Shown: in pieces, positions 8,893 through 17,799 of the stretch
Layout of the letters: each line of letters begins with the position of its first letter
How positions within the stretch are numbered: the first letter of the stretch is position 1
Assembly: GCF_004340685.1 (NCBI RefSeq)
Contig: NZ_SLUN01000040.1
Location: 1-52,805, forward strand
From: Hydrogenispora ethanolica
Lineage (GTDB): Bacteria; Bacillota; UBA4882; UBA8346
Length of the DNA stretch: 52,805 nucleotides
Reading direction: 5' to 3'
The notes under the pieces: model-generated
Told to the model about the DNA's origin: nothing
Database searches by the model: none
The model's input: the letters and a program-made list of their open reading frames with translations, nothing else
Made by a program: the position numbers and the translations under genes

Positions 8893-11511
8893 GTGAAATC
8901 CGCAAGCCAGATACGCCAGGAATTTCTCGACTTTTTCCAAGAAAAGGGGCATACCATCGTTTCCAGCGCCTCTTTGATTCCACATAATGATCCGACCCTG
9001 ATCTTCACCAACGCCGGGATGAACCAGTTTAAGGACGTTTTTCTCGGGACCGGTACCCGGACCTATCACCGGGCGGCGGACTCTCAAAAATGCATCCGGG
9101 TGAGCGGCAAACACAATGACCTGGAAGAGGTCGGCCGGGATACCTACCACCATACCTTCTTCGAGATGCTCGGCAACTGGTCCTTTGGCGATTACTATAA
9201 GAAGGAAGCCATCGCCTGGGCGTGGGAGCTTTTGACCGGACGCTGGGGCCTGCCCAAGGACAAACTCTACGCCACGGTCTATCAGACCGACGAGGAGGCC
9301 GAATCCCTCTGGAAGCAGGTCACCGACATCCTGCCGGACCATATCATGCGTTTCGGGGAGAAGGATAATTTCTGGGAGATGGGCGACACCGGCCCGTGCG
9401 GCCCGTGTTCGGAGATTCATATCGATCTGGGACCGGAACGTTGCGACAAAGGGCATATTCCCGGCCACGTCTGCGGAGTCAATGCCGGCTGCGCCCGCTA
9501 CATCGAACTCTGGAACCTGGTTTTCATTCAATATAACCGCAAGGGGGACGGCAGCCTGGAAGAGCTGCCCGCCAAGCATGTGGACACCGGAATGGGTTTC
9601 GAACGGATCGTCTCGGTGCTGCAGGGGCAACGCTCCAACTATGACATCGACCTGTTCCGCCGGATCATTCAAGGGATCGAGGAGGTAACCGGCCAGAGCT
9701 ACGCCAAGGCCGAGCACCAGGTGGCGATGCGGGTGATCGCCGATCATATCCGGGCGCTGACCTTCGCCATTGCCGACGGCGCGTTGCCTTCCAATGACGG
9801 CCGGGGTTACGTGCTCCGCCGGATCCTGCGCCGGGCGGCCCGTTTCGGCCGGACCCTGGGCATGACCGAGCCTTTCCTGTACCGGGTCATCCCGCACCTG
9901 GCCGAGGCCATGGGCGCGGCCTACCCCGAGCTCCTGCAGCAACAGGCCCATTGCGAGCTGGTGAACAAGGCCGAGGAGGAAGGCTTCAACCGCACCCTGG
10001 ACAAGGGGATTGAATTATTCGAAAGCATCGCCGCCCGGCTGGCGGCAGCCGGCGAAACGACGGTCGCCGGGGAGGATGCTTTCAAACTATACGACACCTA
10101 CGGATTCCCGCTGGACCTGACCCAATTGATGGCCGAGGAGCGGGGTCTGACGGTCGATCTGGACGGCTTCGACCGGGAGATGGAGAACCAGCGGAACAAG
10201 GCCCGCCAGAGCGGCAAGTTCACCATGGCCGAGGATCAGACGCGCTGGGAGACCCTGGCCGAAGAGGCTCATTCCGTTTTCCGCGGTTACGAAGTTTTGG
10301 AGACTCCGGCCCGGCTTTGCCTAGTGGGCGAGGATCCGGACTACTGGCAGCTGGTCTTCGATCAGACGCCGTTTTACGCCGAGTCCGGCGGCCAGGTCGG
10401 CGACACCGGGACCATCCGGGCCGACGGCCGGGAGTTTGCGGTGGCGGATACCGTGAAGCTGAACGACCGCATTGTGCACCGGGTGCGCAAGGCCGGTCCG
10501 TTCCCCAAGGAGGCCCGGGAGTTTCAGCTGGCGGTCGCGGCCGACCGGCGCCGGGCCACCGCGGCCAATCATACCGCCACCCACTTGCTCCAGGCGGCTT
10601 TGCGGCAGGTACTCGGGGAGCACGTGCACCAATCCGGTTCCTCGGTTGCGCCGGAGCGGCTCCGTTTCGACTTTACCCATTTCGAGAAGATCACCGCTGA
10701 ACAACTGGCGGAAGTGGAAAGCCTGGTTAACCGGGTGATCGGCCAGGGCATCGCGGTCTGTACCGAAGAGACCACTCACGAGGAAGCCCTGGCGGCCGGG
10801 GCGATGGCGCTCTTCGGCGAGAAGTACGGCGACCGGGTCCGGCTGGTGCGGGTGCCCGGCTTCAGCGCCGAGCTGTGCGGCGGCACCCATGTGGCCAATA
10901 CCGCGCAGATCCGCTGGTTCCGGATCGTCTCCGAGAGCAGCGTGGCCACTGGGGTGCGCCGGATCGAGGCGGTCACCGGGGACGAGGCGTTCCGGATGGC
11001 CGATGCCGAAAGCCGGACCTTGGATGAGCTGTGCGGCCTGCTCAAGACCGATGCCGGCCAGGCGGTGGCGCGTTTGCAGTCGCTGTTGGACGACCTCAAT
11101 AAGTACCAGAAAGAATTGGCCAAGTCCGGCCAGGATCAGGCGGCGCAGCAGGTGAAGGAGTTGTTCGGCCGGATCCGGCAGGCTGCGGCCGGGCGGTATC
11201 TGGTGGCCCGGGTGGACGGTCTGAGCATGGAACTGATGCGGGAGGCCGTCGACAAGCTGCGCGACCAGATGGGCAGCGGCGTGGCGGTGCTCGGCGCGGT
11301 CACCGAGGGGAAGGTCTCCTTCGTGGTCGGCGTCACCAAGGACCTCACCGGGACGGTGCAGGCTGGCAAGATCATCAAGGCGGTCGCGGCCGAGGCCGGC
11401 GGCGGCGGCGGCGGACGGCCGGATCTGGCCCAGGCCGGCGGGAAGGATGCCGCCAAGGTCGATCAGGCGCTGGCGGTCGGGGAAACGATGGTCAAGGAGT
11501 TATTGGGATAA
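8893..11511 (+). CDS. alaS: Alanyl-tRNA synthetase
   Basis: Class II aminoacyl-tRNA synthetase of 872 residues, the normal length, charging tRNA-Ala in the cytoplasm. The N-terminal catalytic domain shows the GMNQFKDVFLG and SQKCIRVSGKHNDLEEVG segments. The editing domain carries the zinc-ligand pairs H560/H564 (HTATH) and C662/H666 (CGGTH). The C-terminal DHHA1 domain ends with the glycine-rich segment before RPDLAQAGG. Start is GTG at 8893 behind AGAGGAGG. It is a single-gene unit: an R130 repeat lies upstream and a rho-independent terminator follows the stop codon. No T-box is visible before it. Confidence 0.99.
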   Translation: MKSASQIRQEFLDFFQEKGHTIVSSASLIPHNDPTLIFTNAGMNQFKDVFLGTGTRTYHRAADSQKCIRVSGKHNDLEEVGRDTYHHTFFEMLGNWSFGDYYKKEAIAWAWELLTGRWGLPKDKLYATVYQTDEEAESLWKQVTDILPDHIMRFGEKDNFWEMGDTGPCGPCSEIHIDLGPERCDKGHIPGHVCGVNAGCARYIELWNLVFIQYNRKGDGSLEELPAKHVDTGMGFERIVSVLQGQRSNYDIDLFRRIIQGIEEVTGQSYAKAEHQVAMRVIADHIRALTFAIADGALPSNDGRGYVLRRILRRAARFGRTLGMTEPFLYRVIPHLAEAMGAAYPELLQQQAHCELVNKAEEEGFNRTLDKGIELFESIAARLAAAGETTVAGEDAFKLYDTYGFPLDLTQLMAEERGLTVDLDGFDREMENQRNKARQSGKFTMAEDQTRWETLAEEAHSVFRGYEVLETPARLCLVGEDPDYWQLVFDQTPFYAESGGQVGDTGTIRADGREFAVADTVKLNDRIVHRVRKAGPFPKEAREFQLAVAADRRRATAANHTATHLLQAALRQVLGEHVHQSGSSVAPERLRFDFTHFEKITAEQLAEVESLVNRVIGQGIAVCTEETTHEEALAAGAMALFGEKYGDRVRLVRVPGFSAELCGGTHVANTAQIRWFRIVSESSVATGVRRIEAVTGDEAFRMADAESRTLDELCGLLKTDAGQAVARLQSLLDDLNKYQKELAKSGQDQAAQQVKELFGRIRQAAAGRYLVARVDGLSMELMREAVDKLRDQMGSGVAVLGAVTEGKVSFVVGVTKDLTGTVQAGKIIKAVAAEAGGGGGGRPDLAQAGGKDAAKVDQALAVGETMVKELLG

Positions 11512-11516
11512 GGATA

Positions 11517-11547
11517 GAGGCGGACGCGTTCCGCCTCTTTTGTTTTT
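11517..11547 (+). terminator. Rho-independent terminator of alaS
   Basis: GAGGCGGA and TCCGCCTC form a perfect 8-bp stem with loop CGCGT, followed by TTTTGTTTTT. It starts 6 bp after the alaS stop codon. Confidence 0.9.
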
Positions 11548-11804
11548 GGGGAAAAGGATGGTCCGGATTCGGGATTGGCGGATTCGAGTCTGGGGAGAAT
11601 AGGCTATAATTAAATGATGGCAAACTATCTTCTTGATCCATTCCAATAAGACATCGGAAGTCTACATTTGATGGCTCCGGGCGCAAGGTCAGGGATGGCG
11701 AAAGCAGCTCTCAGATGTATCAAGAAAGTCCGGAAAGTTTTCGTGATTTCTTTGAAAGCATGCCGATGGGGAGACTATTCCTGGCTCCCCACACCCCTCC
11801 AGGA

Positions 11805-12011
11805 CCAAAGGGTGTAGTGGGACACCCTTTGGAATCCGCCCACCCAGAACCGAGGTTCCGGGACCTCCTTTATGCATCCATGGTCTTTGTCTTCACCATC
11901 CATGGTCTTCTGCCTGGCTACCGGGTGATGGCTTTCGAACTCCCCTCCGCTGGCGACCGCTGTTTTTCCTCCGGGAAAAACAGCGGCGCTCGTCTCCCTC
12001 CATGGAGACGG
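11805..12011. other. Hairpin-rich intergenic region
   Basis: Between alaS and the next gene there is no credible coding region. There are several perfect hairpins: CCAAAGGGTGT/ACACCCTTTGG at 11805-11832, a 13-bp stem CCGCTGTTTTTCC/GGAAAAACAGCGG at 11957-11986, and CGTCTCC/GGAGACG near 11991-12010. CCATGGTCTT occurs twice in direct orientation near 11880-11911. This could be a set of repeat elements or a structured RNA; I cannot tell which. Confidence 0.45.
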
Positions 12012-12150
12012 CTACTGTTGGATGGACTTTGCCCGTCAAATCAGGAAGGGTTCGGGCCGGGGTTCATGGATAAAATACCGTCGGTGGGTAAAGGAGGAGA
12101 AGCTTGTTTTTAGAGAATTGACTTACTATACCTATGGATGAGGTGAGCGA

Positions 12151-12972
12151 ATGTATCTGGTGGACTATCACGTGCACACCAAACGCTGCCGGCACGCGGG
12201 CGGCCGGGACCGGGAGTATATCGAGTGCGCCATCGGCAAGGGCCTCCGGGAACTGGGCTTCGCCGATCACGTGCCCCGCTTCTACGAGCCGGATAAGCCG
12301 GGTAAGGTGAGCGAGCGCGGCATGGCCTGGTGCGATCTGGACGAGTATATCGGGGCGGTGGCCGGCTACCGGAAGGAATACCGGGGGGAGATCGTCATCA
12401 AGCTGGGCTTGGAATTGGACTTCGTGCCCGGCTGGGAGCGGGAGACCGAGCGGATCGTCAGGGATTATCCTTGGGACTATGTGATCGGATCGGTCCATTT
12501 CTTCCCGGAGTGGAATTACGGCTATATCGCCCGGGAACAGGAGCATGGGCCGGAGGAGATCTATCCCTTGTATTTCCGGCGGGTGGCCGAGGCCGGGGAG
12601 AGCGGATTCTTCAATATTTTGGGCCATGTCGACCTGCCCAAACGTTCGTTTCCCCGGCTGGCGCCGGAGACCATGGCCGCGCTCCACCGCGAACTGGCGG
12701 TCCGCCTGGGGAAGGCGGGGGCGGTCATCGAATTGAACACCTACGGCATGCGCGGTTCGAAACTGGGTGATGTCGGCCTCTATCCCGACCGGGAGCTGCT
12801 CGTCCTGTGCCGGCGGGAAGGGGTCCGGGTGACGCTGGGCTCCGACGCCCACCGGCCCCGGGACGTGGCGGCCGACTTCGACCGGGCCACGGCGCTGCTG
12901 ACGGAGTGCGGTTTTGATGAGATTATGACCTTTGAAAAGCGGCAGGTTCGGCCGGTCGCCTGGCGGGAATGA
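12151..12972 (+). CDS. PHP-domain histidinol-phosphatase family protein
   Basis: Cytoplasmic phosphatase-like protein of 273 residues of the polymerase-and-histidinol-phosphatase (PHP) superfamily, HisK/HisJ type. Metal-binding motifs are DYHVHT near the start (H7, H9), the following RCRHA segment, a central GSVHFF, GHVDLPKR and the C-terminal LGSDAHRP (D232, H234). In Bacillota such proteins remove phosphate from histidinol phosphate in histidine synthesis. No other his genes are nearby, so another phosphomonoester substrate is possible. ATG is preceded by GAGGTGAG. Confidence 0.88.
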   Translation: MYLVDYHVHTKRCRHAGGRDREYIECAIGKGLRELGFADHVPRFYEPDKPGKVSERGMAWCDLDEYIGAVAGYRKEYRGEIVIKLGLELDFVPGWERETERIVRDYPWDYVIGSVHFFPEWNYGYIAREQEHGPEEIYPLYFRRVAEAGESGFFNILGHVDLPKRSFPRLAPETMAALHRELAVRLGKAGAVIELNTYGMRGSKLGDVGLYPDRELLVLCRREGVRVTLGSDAHRPRDVAADFDRATALLTECGFDEIMTFEKRQVRPVAWRE

Positions 12973-13004
12973 ACGGCGCCTCCCGGCCGGGCCGGGAGGC
13001 TGCT

Positions 13005-13637
13005 TCAGGCCCGGACGGCGTCGGACAACAGCCCGAGCGTGAAAAGGATGAATTCCTCGGCGCCGAGACCGTGGTTACCCGCGAAAGAATGGCCGGACTC
13101 GGAGAACATCTGAAAGAACCCGCTATGCACGAAAATAAAGGAGTACGCCGCCTTCGCCTCATCCAGATCGGCCCGGATGCTGCCATCGGCTTTCCCTTCC
13201 TCAAACACCGCGCTCAGTTCCCCAAACGCGGCGCGCTTCAACTCCAGCAGCTTTTGGCGCTGCGGGACGTCCGGGGCGCTGACCTGAATAAAGCCCGTGT
13301 AGAGCAGCAGGAAAGTGTCGGGGTGATCTTTATAGTACTGATAGTAGGCCAATCCGGCGCGTTGGATCTTCTCAAAACCGCTGTCCCCCGCCGCCACCGC
13401 GGCGCGAAAATACGCCAAAAGCTGCTGAAATTGCTTGAGCGCCACCGCGAAATAGAGATCTTCCTTGCCGCTGAAATACTGATAGACGGTTCGCTTGGTA
13501 AACTGGGCCGCTTTGGCGATCTCGTCCATCGAAGCGCCGTCGAAGCCTTTTTGGCAGAAGACCGCCTCCGCCGCGGCGACGATCTCCGCCTCGCGCGCCT
13601 GCCGCTCCTTCTCCCGCCGTGATAATTGCTGTAACAA
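13005..13637 (-). CDS. TetR family transcriptional regulator
   Basis: Repressor-type protein of 210 residues. The N-terminal helix-turn-helix covers about residues 12-58, with the typical segments IVAAAEAVFCQKGFDGASMDEIA and FTKRTVYQYFSGKEDLY; the C-terminal part is a variable ligand domain. The start is TTG at 13637, 8 nt behind GAGGAG. It is divergent from the iron-sulfur flavoprotein gene, and two overlapping palindromes in the shared intergenic region (13679-13704) are the probable operator for both directions. The inducer is unknown. The 3' end lies head-to-head with the phosphatase gene stop, only 32 bp away. Confidence 0.93.
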   Translation of the reverse strand: MLQQLSRREKERQAREAEIVAAAEAVFCQKGFDGASMDEIAKAAQFTKRTVYQYFSGKEDLYFAVALKQFQQLLAYFRAAVAAGDSGFEKIQRAGLAYYQYYKDHPDTFLLLYTGFIQVSAPDVPQRQKLLELKRAAFGELSAVFEEGKADGSIRADLDEAKAAYSFIFVHSGFFQMFSESGHSFAGNHGLGAEEFILFTLGLLSDAVRA

Positions 13638-13667
13638 AATTGCAACTCCTCACCATTGAGTCTGGTA

Positions 13668-13704
13668 TTGACTTCCAGTATACTATTAGTATATTATCTA
13701 TACT
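13668..13704 (+). promoter_or_regulatory. Promoter and double TetR-type operator between divergent genes
   Basis: TTGACT at 13668-13673 and TATATT at 13690-13695 (16-bp spacing) form a rightward promoter. Over it lie two overlapping dyads: TATACTATTAGTATA (13679-13693, perfect apart from its centre) and AGTATA-5 bp-TATACT (13688-13704, perfect arms). Binding by the divergent TetR protein would block this promoter. Assignment to that regulator is inference from position. Confidence 0.7.
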
Positions 13705-13803
13705 AGAAGAATACCGGATACGCGTTCAGTATATTACAGGAGATGAACCCGTGTCAAGCTTGATTGATTCGAGAAATAGCGGTTTAGCGGGAGGTCGCAT
13801 GTC

Positions 13804-14514
13804 ATGAAACAAACACCGAAAGTGGTCGGGGTGATCTCCAGCGCCCACCGGAACGGCAATACCGCGGCGCTGGTCCGGGAGGCGCTGGGGGGCGCGGCTG
13901 CGGCGGGCGCCACGGTGGAGGAGATCTTCCTGCCCCAGCTGCGGATCGAATATTGCAACGGCTGTTTCCACTGTATCAGCGCGGGGGAGTGTCCCATCGG
14001 GGACGATTTCGCCGCCGTCCAAAGCGCGCTGTACGAGGCCGACGGCATCATTCTGGGTTCGCCGACCTATGCCGGGTCGTTTAACGCGGTCATGCAGACG
14101 CTCTTCGAACGGCTGGGCATGTATGAGCGGCTCACTTCCTCGCTGGGTGGCAAGTACCTGGCGGGCGTCTCCAGCTGCAGCGGCATGGGCGCGGCGGCGG
14201 TAGCCCGGCGCATGGTCCGGCTGATGAGCGGCGGCATCTTCGGGCGGGGTTATGAGAGCGGTACGCTGGGAGTCCCGCTCCGCGGCCGCGAGGCCGCGGC
14301 CCTCCCCAAACCACTGCGGCGAGCCCGGAACTTGGGCGGGAAGCTGGTCCGGGATATCCGGCGGGGCCGGCGCTTTCCGCTGCAGAACTTGGCGGGCCGG
14401 CTGGTCAGCCGCTGGATATTGCGGCCCAATTTCCGCCGCTTCATTCTGAGCAACCGGGACGGTGGCATGAAGGCCGTCTATCAGAATCTCAACCGGCGGG
14501 GGCTGCTGCCCTGA
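13804..14514 (+). CDS. Iron-sulfur flavoprotein, NADPH-dependent FMN reductase-like
   Basis: Flavodoxin-fold redox protein of 236 residues. The N-terminal SSAHRNGNTAAL is the FMN-phosphate loop, and the cysteine set C51, C54, C57 and C63 follows CX2CX2CX5C, which matches the compact 4Fe-4S motif of the iron-sulfur flavoprotein family (CX2CX2CX4-7C). The LGSPTYAGS segment is the second flavin-contacting loop. The C-terminal ~70 residues are rich in arginine and more variable. Such proteins pass electrons from ferredoxin or remove oxygen and peroxide in anaerobes. ATG is preceded by GGGAGG. It is probably co-transcribed with the metallo-hydrolase gene 39 bp downstream, under the divergent TetR. 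Confidence 0.85.
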   Translation: MKQTPKVVGVISSAHRNGNTAALVREALGGAAAAGATVEEIFLPQLRIEYCNGCFHCISAGECPIGDDFAAVQSALYEADGIILGSPTYAGSFNAVMQTLFERLGMYERLTSSLGGKYLAGVSSCSGMGAAAVARRMVRLMSGGIFGRGYESGTLGVPLRGREAAALPKPLRRARNLGGKLVRDIRRGRRFPLQNLAGRLVSRWILRPNFRRFILSNRDGGMKAVYQNLNRRGLLP

Positions 14515-14553
14515 GCCGCGACGCGGCTCGTCCGGCGAGAAGGAGGGAATGCC

Positions 14554-15195
14554 ATGAAGGTTACGGATACCGTTTACGCCCTGGACTCCACCCGCAGTTC
14601 CTATGCCTATCTCATTCTGGACCCGGCGGGGAATTGCTTGATCGATACCGGGCTGCCCGGCCGGGGCCGGGCCATCCTGAAGGAACTGGAGGCCCTGGGC
14701 GTCCGGCCCGAAACGATCCGCCAAATTCTCTTGACACATTACGATATCGATCACATAGGAAACGCCGCCATGTTGCAAAAGGCCACCGGCGCCGAACTGT
14801 GGGGGCCGGCGGAGGACATTCCCTACATATTGGGCGAGCGGGCCCGGCCGGGTATTAAGAAGGCTTTCACGGCGCTCTTTTGGGTCGAAAAACCGCGTGG
14901 TATCCAAGCGTATCCCCAGGAGCGGCTCATGGCGGGCCTCCGGGTCATCCCGACACCGGGGCACACCCCCGGTCATGTCTGCCTGCTCTTCGAGGATCTG
15001 CTGTTCGCCGGGGACCTGGTGGAGAACCGGGGCGGCCGGCTGAAACCGCTGGGCTCCTGGTTGACGTGGGACGGGGCGGTATTGCGGGACTCTTTGGCGA
15101 AAACGGCGGAGTTGTCTTTCCGCTGGATCTGCCCGGCGCACGGCGCGCCGGTCGAACGGGGCGACCGTTGGAAGCCGGAGACTCTCTGGCGGTAA
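14554..15195 (+). CDS. Metallo-beta-lactamase fold hydrolase
   Basis: Soluble protein of 213 residues with the metallo-beta-lactamase fold. The metal motif reads THYDIDHIGN (H62, D64, D66, H67), a variant of HxHxDH in which the second histidine is aspartate. Further ligands are likely in TPGHTPGH, DLLFAGD and the C-terminal PAHGAP. Family members hydrolyse thioesters, lactones or phosphodiesters, or act as flavo-di-iron partners; the substrate here is not predictable. It has a good ribosome site (AAGGAGG) and lies downstream of the flavoprotein gene in the same direction. Confidence 0.88.
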   Translation: MKVTDTVYALDSTRSSYAYLILDPAGNCLIDTGLPGRGRAILKELEALGVRPETIRQILLTHYDIDHIGNAAMLQKATGAELWGPAEDIPYILGERARPGIKKAFTALFWVEKPRGIQAYPQERLMAGLRVIPTPGHTPGHVCLLFEDLLFAGDLVENRGGRLKPLGSWLTWDGAVLRDSLAKTAELSFRWICPAHGAPVERGDRWKPETLWR

Positions 15196-15516
15196 CTCCG
15201 CCCCGGCGGGGCGGTCCCGGGCTCCGTCCCGCACTTCCTCAAGATTTTTCCCCAACCGCCGCGGTTCCTCGGGTCATTGCGGTAGCCGCGACGGGGAGCG
15301 CTGTCGTTGATTCGGTTACAAAATGAGCCGTGACGGGGCTCGCCGCAGCGCCCGGGGCAACGCCGTTTCATCCGGCGCTCCCCCGCAAACCCCCGCGGGC
15401 AGCCGGAACGGGACGCCGCCCGGCCGCGCCGCCGGCTGCTTTTATGAAAATTCCCGTATCACCGTATATTTCATTTCCAACCCACCGACACTGAAGAGTG
15501 TAAGGAGGGATTGGCA

Positions 15517-16272
15517 ATGATTCGAAATTTTGCAAGCCGCATGATACTGGCGGGCGTCTTTTTGGTCTTATTCTCCATCAAATTCGTGGATGTCACGGTC
15601 GGCGAACAACTCCTGGAGTACCCGCTGGCCATCGCCTGGGAAGCCACGGGGATCCCCTTGACCGGGGTTTCCACCGAGACCTGGACCCAGCTGAATACCC
15701 GCTGGATGCCGGAGTACGAACTGAAGAAAACGGCCGAGCAGATTCAGCGCCAGTTGCAATTGCGCCCCAAGACGTCGCTCCTCTCGGGCCAGCAGTCCGA
15801 GTTCGCCTATGTTTCGTTTGAGGGGACCCGAGCCGACGGCACGCTGGTGGCGGTGACCCTGCAGTCGACCCGCAACGACAACCTGGTCGAGACCCAGCTG
15901 GGCGTGAATACCGTCAACGCCGGGGTGATCCCGGACCTGCGGGGCTATATCGAGAAACTGCGCCGCTCGGTGCTGCCCCTTGGCCGGAACGCCCGGTTCA
16001 ACGTGGCCCTCTCCGGTGAGCGGAAGGGGAAGATCCCGGTGAATTTGATGCGGGATTTTTCGGGGAAAGCCTTCCGCCGGATCAAGGCGCGGGTGATCGA
16101 CGCGGCGGTTCAGGACGGGAACATGGTGCAAAAGGGCTACACCAATCTGATCAAGGACGCGGTGAGCTACCGTTCCAGCCAGGTCAATATCGAGCTGAAT
16201 ACCAGATATGATCCGGCCCGCAACCTGACCGAGGTGATCATCGCCACGCCCGACGTGAGCGACGGCGTATGA
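15517..16272 (+). CDS. YwmB-like protein (TATA-box-binding-like fold, Firmicutes)
   Basis: Exported or membrane-anchored protein of 251 residues with one N-terminal hydrophobic segment (MILAGVFLVLFSIKFV). The body resembles the YwmB/DUF1779 family of Firmicutes, whose role is unknown although it is found mainly in spore formers. I chose ATG at 15517, 8 nt behind AAGGAGG; the TTG at 15511 lies too close to that site. A 300-bp GC-rich gap before it (15196-15510) holds no gene I can support. A terminator follows at 16327. Confidence 0.7.
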   Translation: MIRNFASRMILAGVFLVLFSIKFVDVTVGEQLLEYPLAIAWEATGIPLTGVSTETWTQLNTRWMPEYELKKTAEQIQRQLQLRPKTSLLSGQQSEFAYVSFEGTRADGTLVAVTLQSTRNDNLVETQLGVNTVNAGVIPDLRGYIEKLRRSVLPLGRNARFNVALSGERKGKIPVNLMRDFSGKAFRRIKARVIDAAVQDGNMVQKGYTNLIKDAVSYRSSQVNIELNTRYDPARNLTEVIIATPDVSDGV

Positions 16273-16326
16273 CAGCGGCCGCAGCCGCGGGCTGCGCCGC
16301 CCCGGGCCGGGGCGGCGGAAGAAGGA

Positions 16327-16357
16327 CGCCTGTCCGCTGGAAGCGGCAGGCGTTTTT
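16327..16357 (+). terminator. Terminator after the YwmB-like gene
   Basis: CGCCTGTCCGCT and AGCGGCAGGCG pair with a single bulged T, with loop GGA, followed by TTTTT. Its T-run touches the stop codon of the convergent MFS gene. Confidence 0.85.
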
Positions 16358-17529
16358 CATTGGGAACGGACGACGCTGGTGCCGGGCCGCCGCTCGGGGA
16401 GGGAGAGGGCCAGCAGGGTCGCGATCACCGGGAAGATGAGCAGCAGGCTCAAGGCCGAATGCAAGCCGTAGCTGTCGGCCAACCGTCCCAGCCCCGGGGC
16501 GGCCAGGCCGCCGATGCTCACCGCCAGTCCCAGGGTGACGCCGGAGGCCAGGCCGACCCGGTTGGGCAGGTAACGCTGGCCCAGAACCACCATGGGACTG
16601 AAAGGGGCGTACAACGCGATGCCCATGGGGATCAAGAGGGCGGTGGCCAGGTAGAGGTCGGTCGTCCGGCTGAACAGCCAGAAGATCGGGAAGAGCAAGG
16701 CGAATCCGCCGCCGATCACGGCGCGGTAGCCGAACCGCTCCGCCAGGCGGCCGCCGATCAGGGTCCCGACCGCTCCCGACAGGTAGAGGATGGAGATGCT
16801 GCCGGCGCCCAGTGTTTTGGACTGGTGCAGGATGTGGATCCAGTACAAGGGCAAAAAGGTGGTCAGCCCGTAAAAGAGGATCGAGCGCACGATGACCGCG
16901 CCGGAGATGCGCAGGAAGGGCGACCACTGATCCGGGGCCGTTCCGGCCGGCGTCGGGGGCTGCTGGGGATCCGGGCCGGCCGGGCAGGAGGCTCCGGCGA
17001 AGCGGCGGTACAGAATCAAAGCCACCAGCGCGGGCGGGATGAGCAAGGCCAGGGTGCCCCGGAGGCCCCAGAGCGACAGCACCGCCGTGGCCAGGATGGG
17101 ACCGGCCGCGAAGCCGGTATTCCCGCCGACCGTGAAGTAGCTCATGCCCACCGCCTTCTGCCGGGCCGAGGCGCTATTGGCGAGCCGGGCCCCGTCAGGA
17201 TGGAAGAGCGCCACGCCGACGCCGCTCATGGCCACGGAGCAGAGGATCAGGGGATAGGACGGCATCACCCCCGCCAGAGCCAACCCCAGCCCCGCCAGGA
17301 ATACCCCCAACGGCATCAGCCAGCTCCGGCCGGAACAATCGGAAAAATAGCCGAAGAGCGGCTGGATGATGGAAGAAGTGATATTGGCCGCGAAGAGAAT
17401 GCCGGCCGCCGCCGCGTAGGACAGGTGGTGCTCGGCAATGAAGAAAGGCAGCAGGGCGGCGATGGCCCCCTGGTTGACATCGGTGAAAAAGTGTCCGGCC
17501 GCCAACAGCCAGATGGAACGCGGTTTCAT
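16357..17529 (-). CDS. MFS transporter, fosmidomycin-resistance (Fsr) type
   Basis: Membrane protein of 390 residues with twelve predicted transmembrane segments. The N-terminal GHFFTDVNQGAIAALLPFF and the following PLFGYFSDCSGR (motif A position) resemble the Fsr branch of the major facilitator superfamily, which exports fosmidomycin and other small molecules. ATG at 17529 follows AAGGAGG at 8 nt. An extended -10 element (TGTGGTATACT on the minus strand, about 17635-17645) lies about 110 bp upstream. It stands alone and convergent with the YwmB-like gene. The physiological substrate is unknown. Confidence 0.85.
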   Translation of the reverse strand: MKPRSIWLLAAGHFFTDVNQGAIAALLPFFIAEHHLSYAAAAGILFAANITSSIIQPLFGYFSDCSGRSWLMPLGVFLAGLGLALAGVMPSYPLILCSVAMSGVGVALFHPDGARLANSASARQKAVGMSYFTVGGNTGFAAGPILATAVLSLWGLRGTLALLIPPALVALILYRRFAGASCPAGPDPQQPPTPAGTAPDQWSPFLRISGAVIVRSILFYGLTTFLPLYWIHILHQSKTLGAGSISILYLSGAVGTLIGGRLAERFGYRAVIGGGFALLFPIFWLFSRTTDLYLATALLIPMGIALYAPFSPMVVLGQRYLPNRVGLASGVTLGLAVSIGGLAAPGLGRLADSYGLHSALSLLLIFPVIATLLALSLPERRPGTSVVRSQ

Positions 17530-17722
17530 GCAATGAACCTCCTTGTCAATGGAAACTTGGCCGGCTGGGAACTCCCGACGGAGCGGCAGATTCCAGGCTC
17601 GGACCAGCTCGATGTGGTATTTTCCTTACCCACCAGTATACCACAGATCCGCCGGCCCGCTGCGGACAATGCCGAAAATTCGCTTCGCCAGCCGAAGCCA
17701 TAGTCAGTGGAGCATCTTGGGG

Positions 17723-17779
17723 TTGACAAATTGGCCGCGATCGCATAGGATGATGATAATATCATACCCTATGGGGTAT
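17723..17779 (+). promoter_or_regulatory. Sigma-A promoter with CsoR/CstR-like operator
   Basis: TTGACA (17723-17728) and TAGGAT (17746-17751) are 17 bp apart. Downstream lies ATACCCTATGGGGTAT (17764-17779), an inverted repeat with arms ATACCC/GGGTAT. G/C-tract palindromes flanked by AT of this form are typical of the CsoR/RcnR/CstR family of copper, nickel and persulfide sensors. No such regulator is in the window. Confidence 0.7.
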
Positions 17780-17799
17780 ATGTGGAGGTTGATTCGGGA

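Noticed and set aside
11715-12113. 132-codon frame in the hairpin-rich gap
   Set aside because: No ribosome site, no family resemblance, and it runs through several perfect hairpins, so it is better explained as non-coding structure.
13726-15255. 509-codon open frame on the minus strand
   Set aside because: Antisense to the flavoprotein and metallo-hydrolase genes, which have clear motifs and ribosome sites; the translation is Pro/Arg-rich without any domain.
16360-17703. 447-codon open frame on the plus strand
   Set aside because: Antisense to the MFS transporter; strongly biased to Gln/Gly/Arg as typical shadow frames are.
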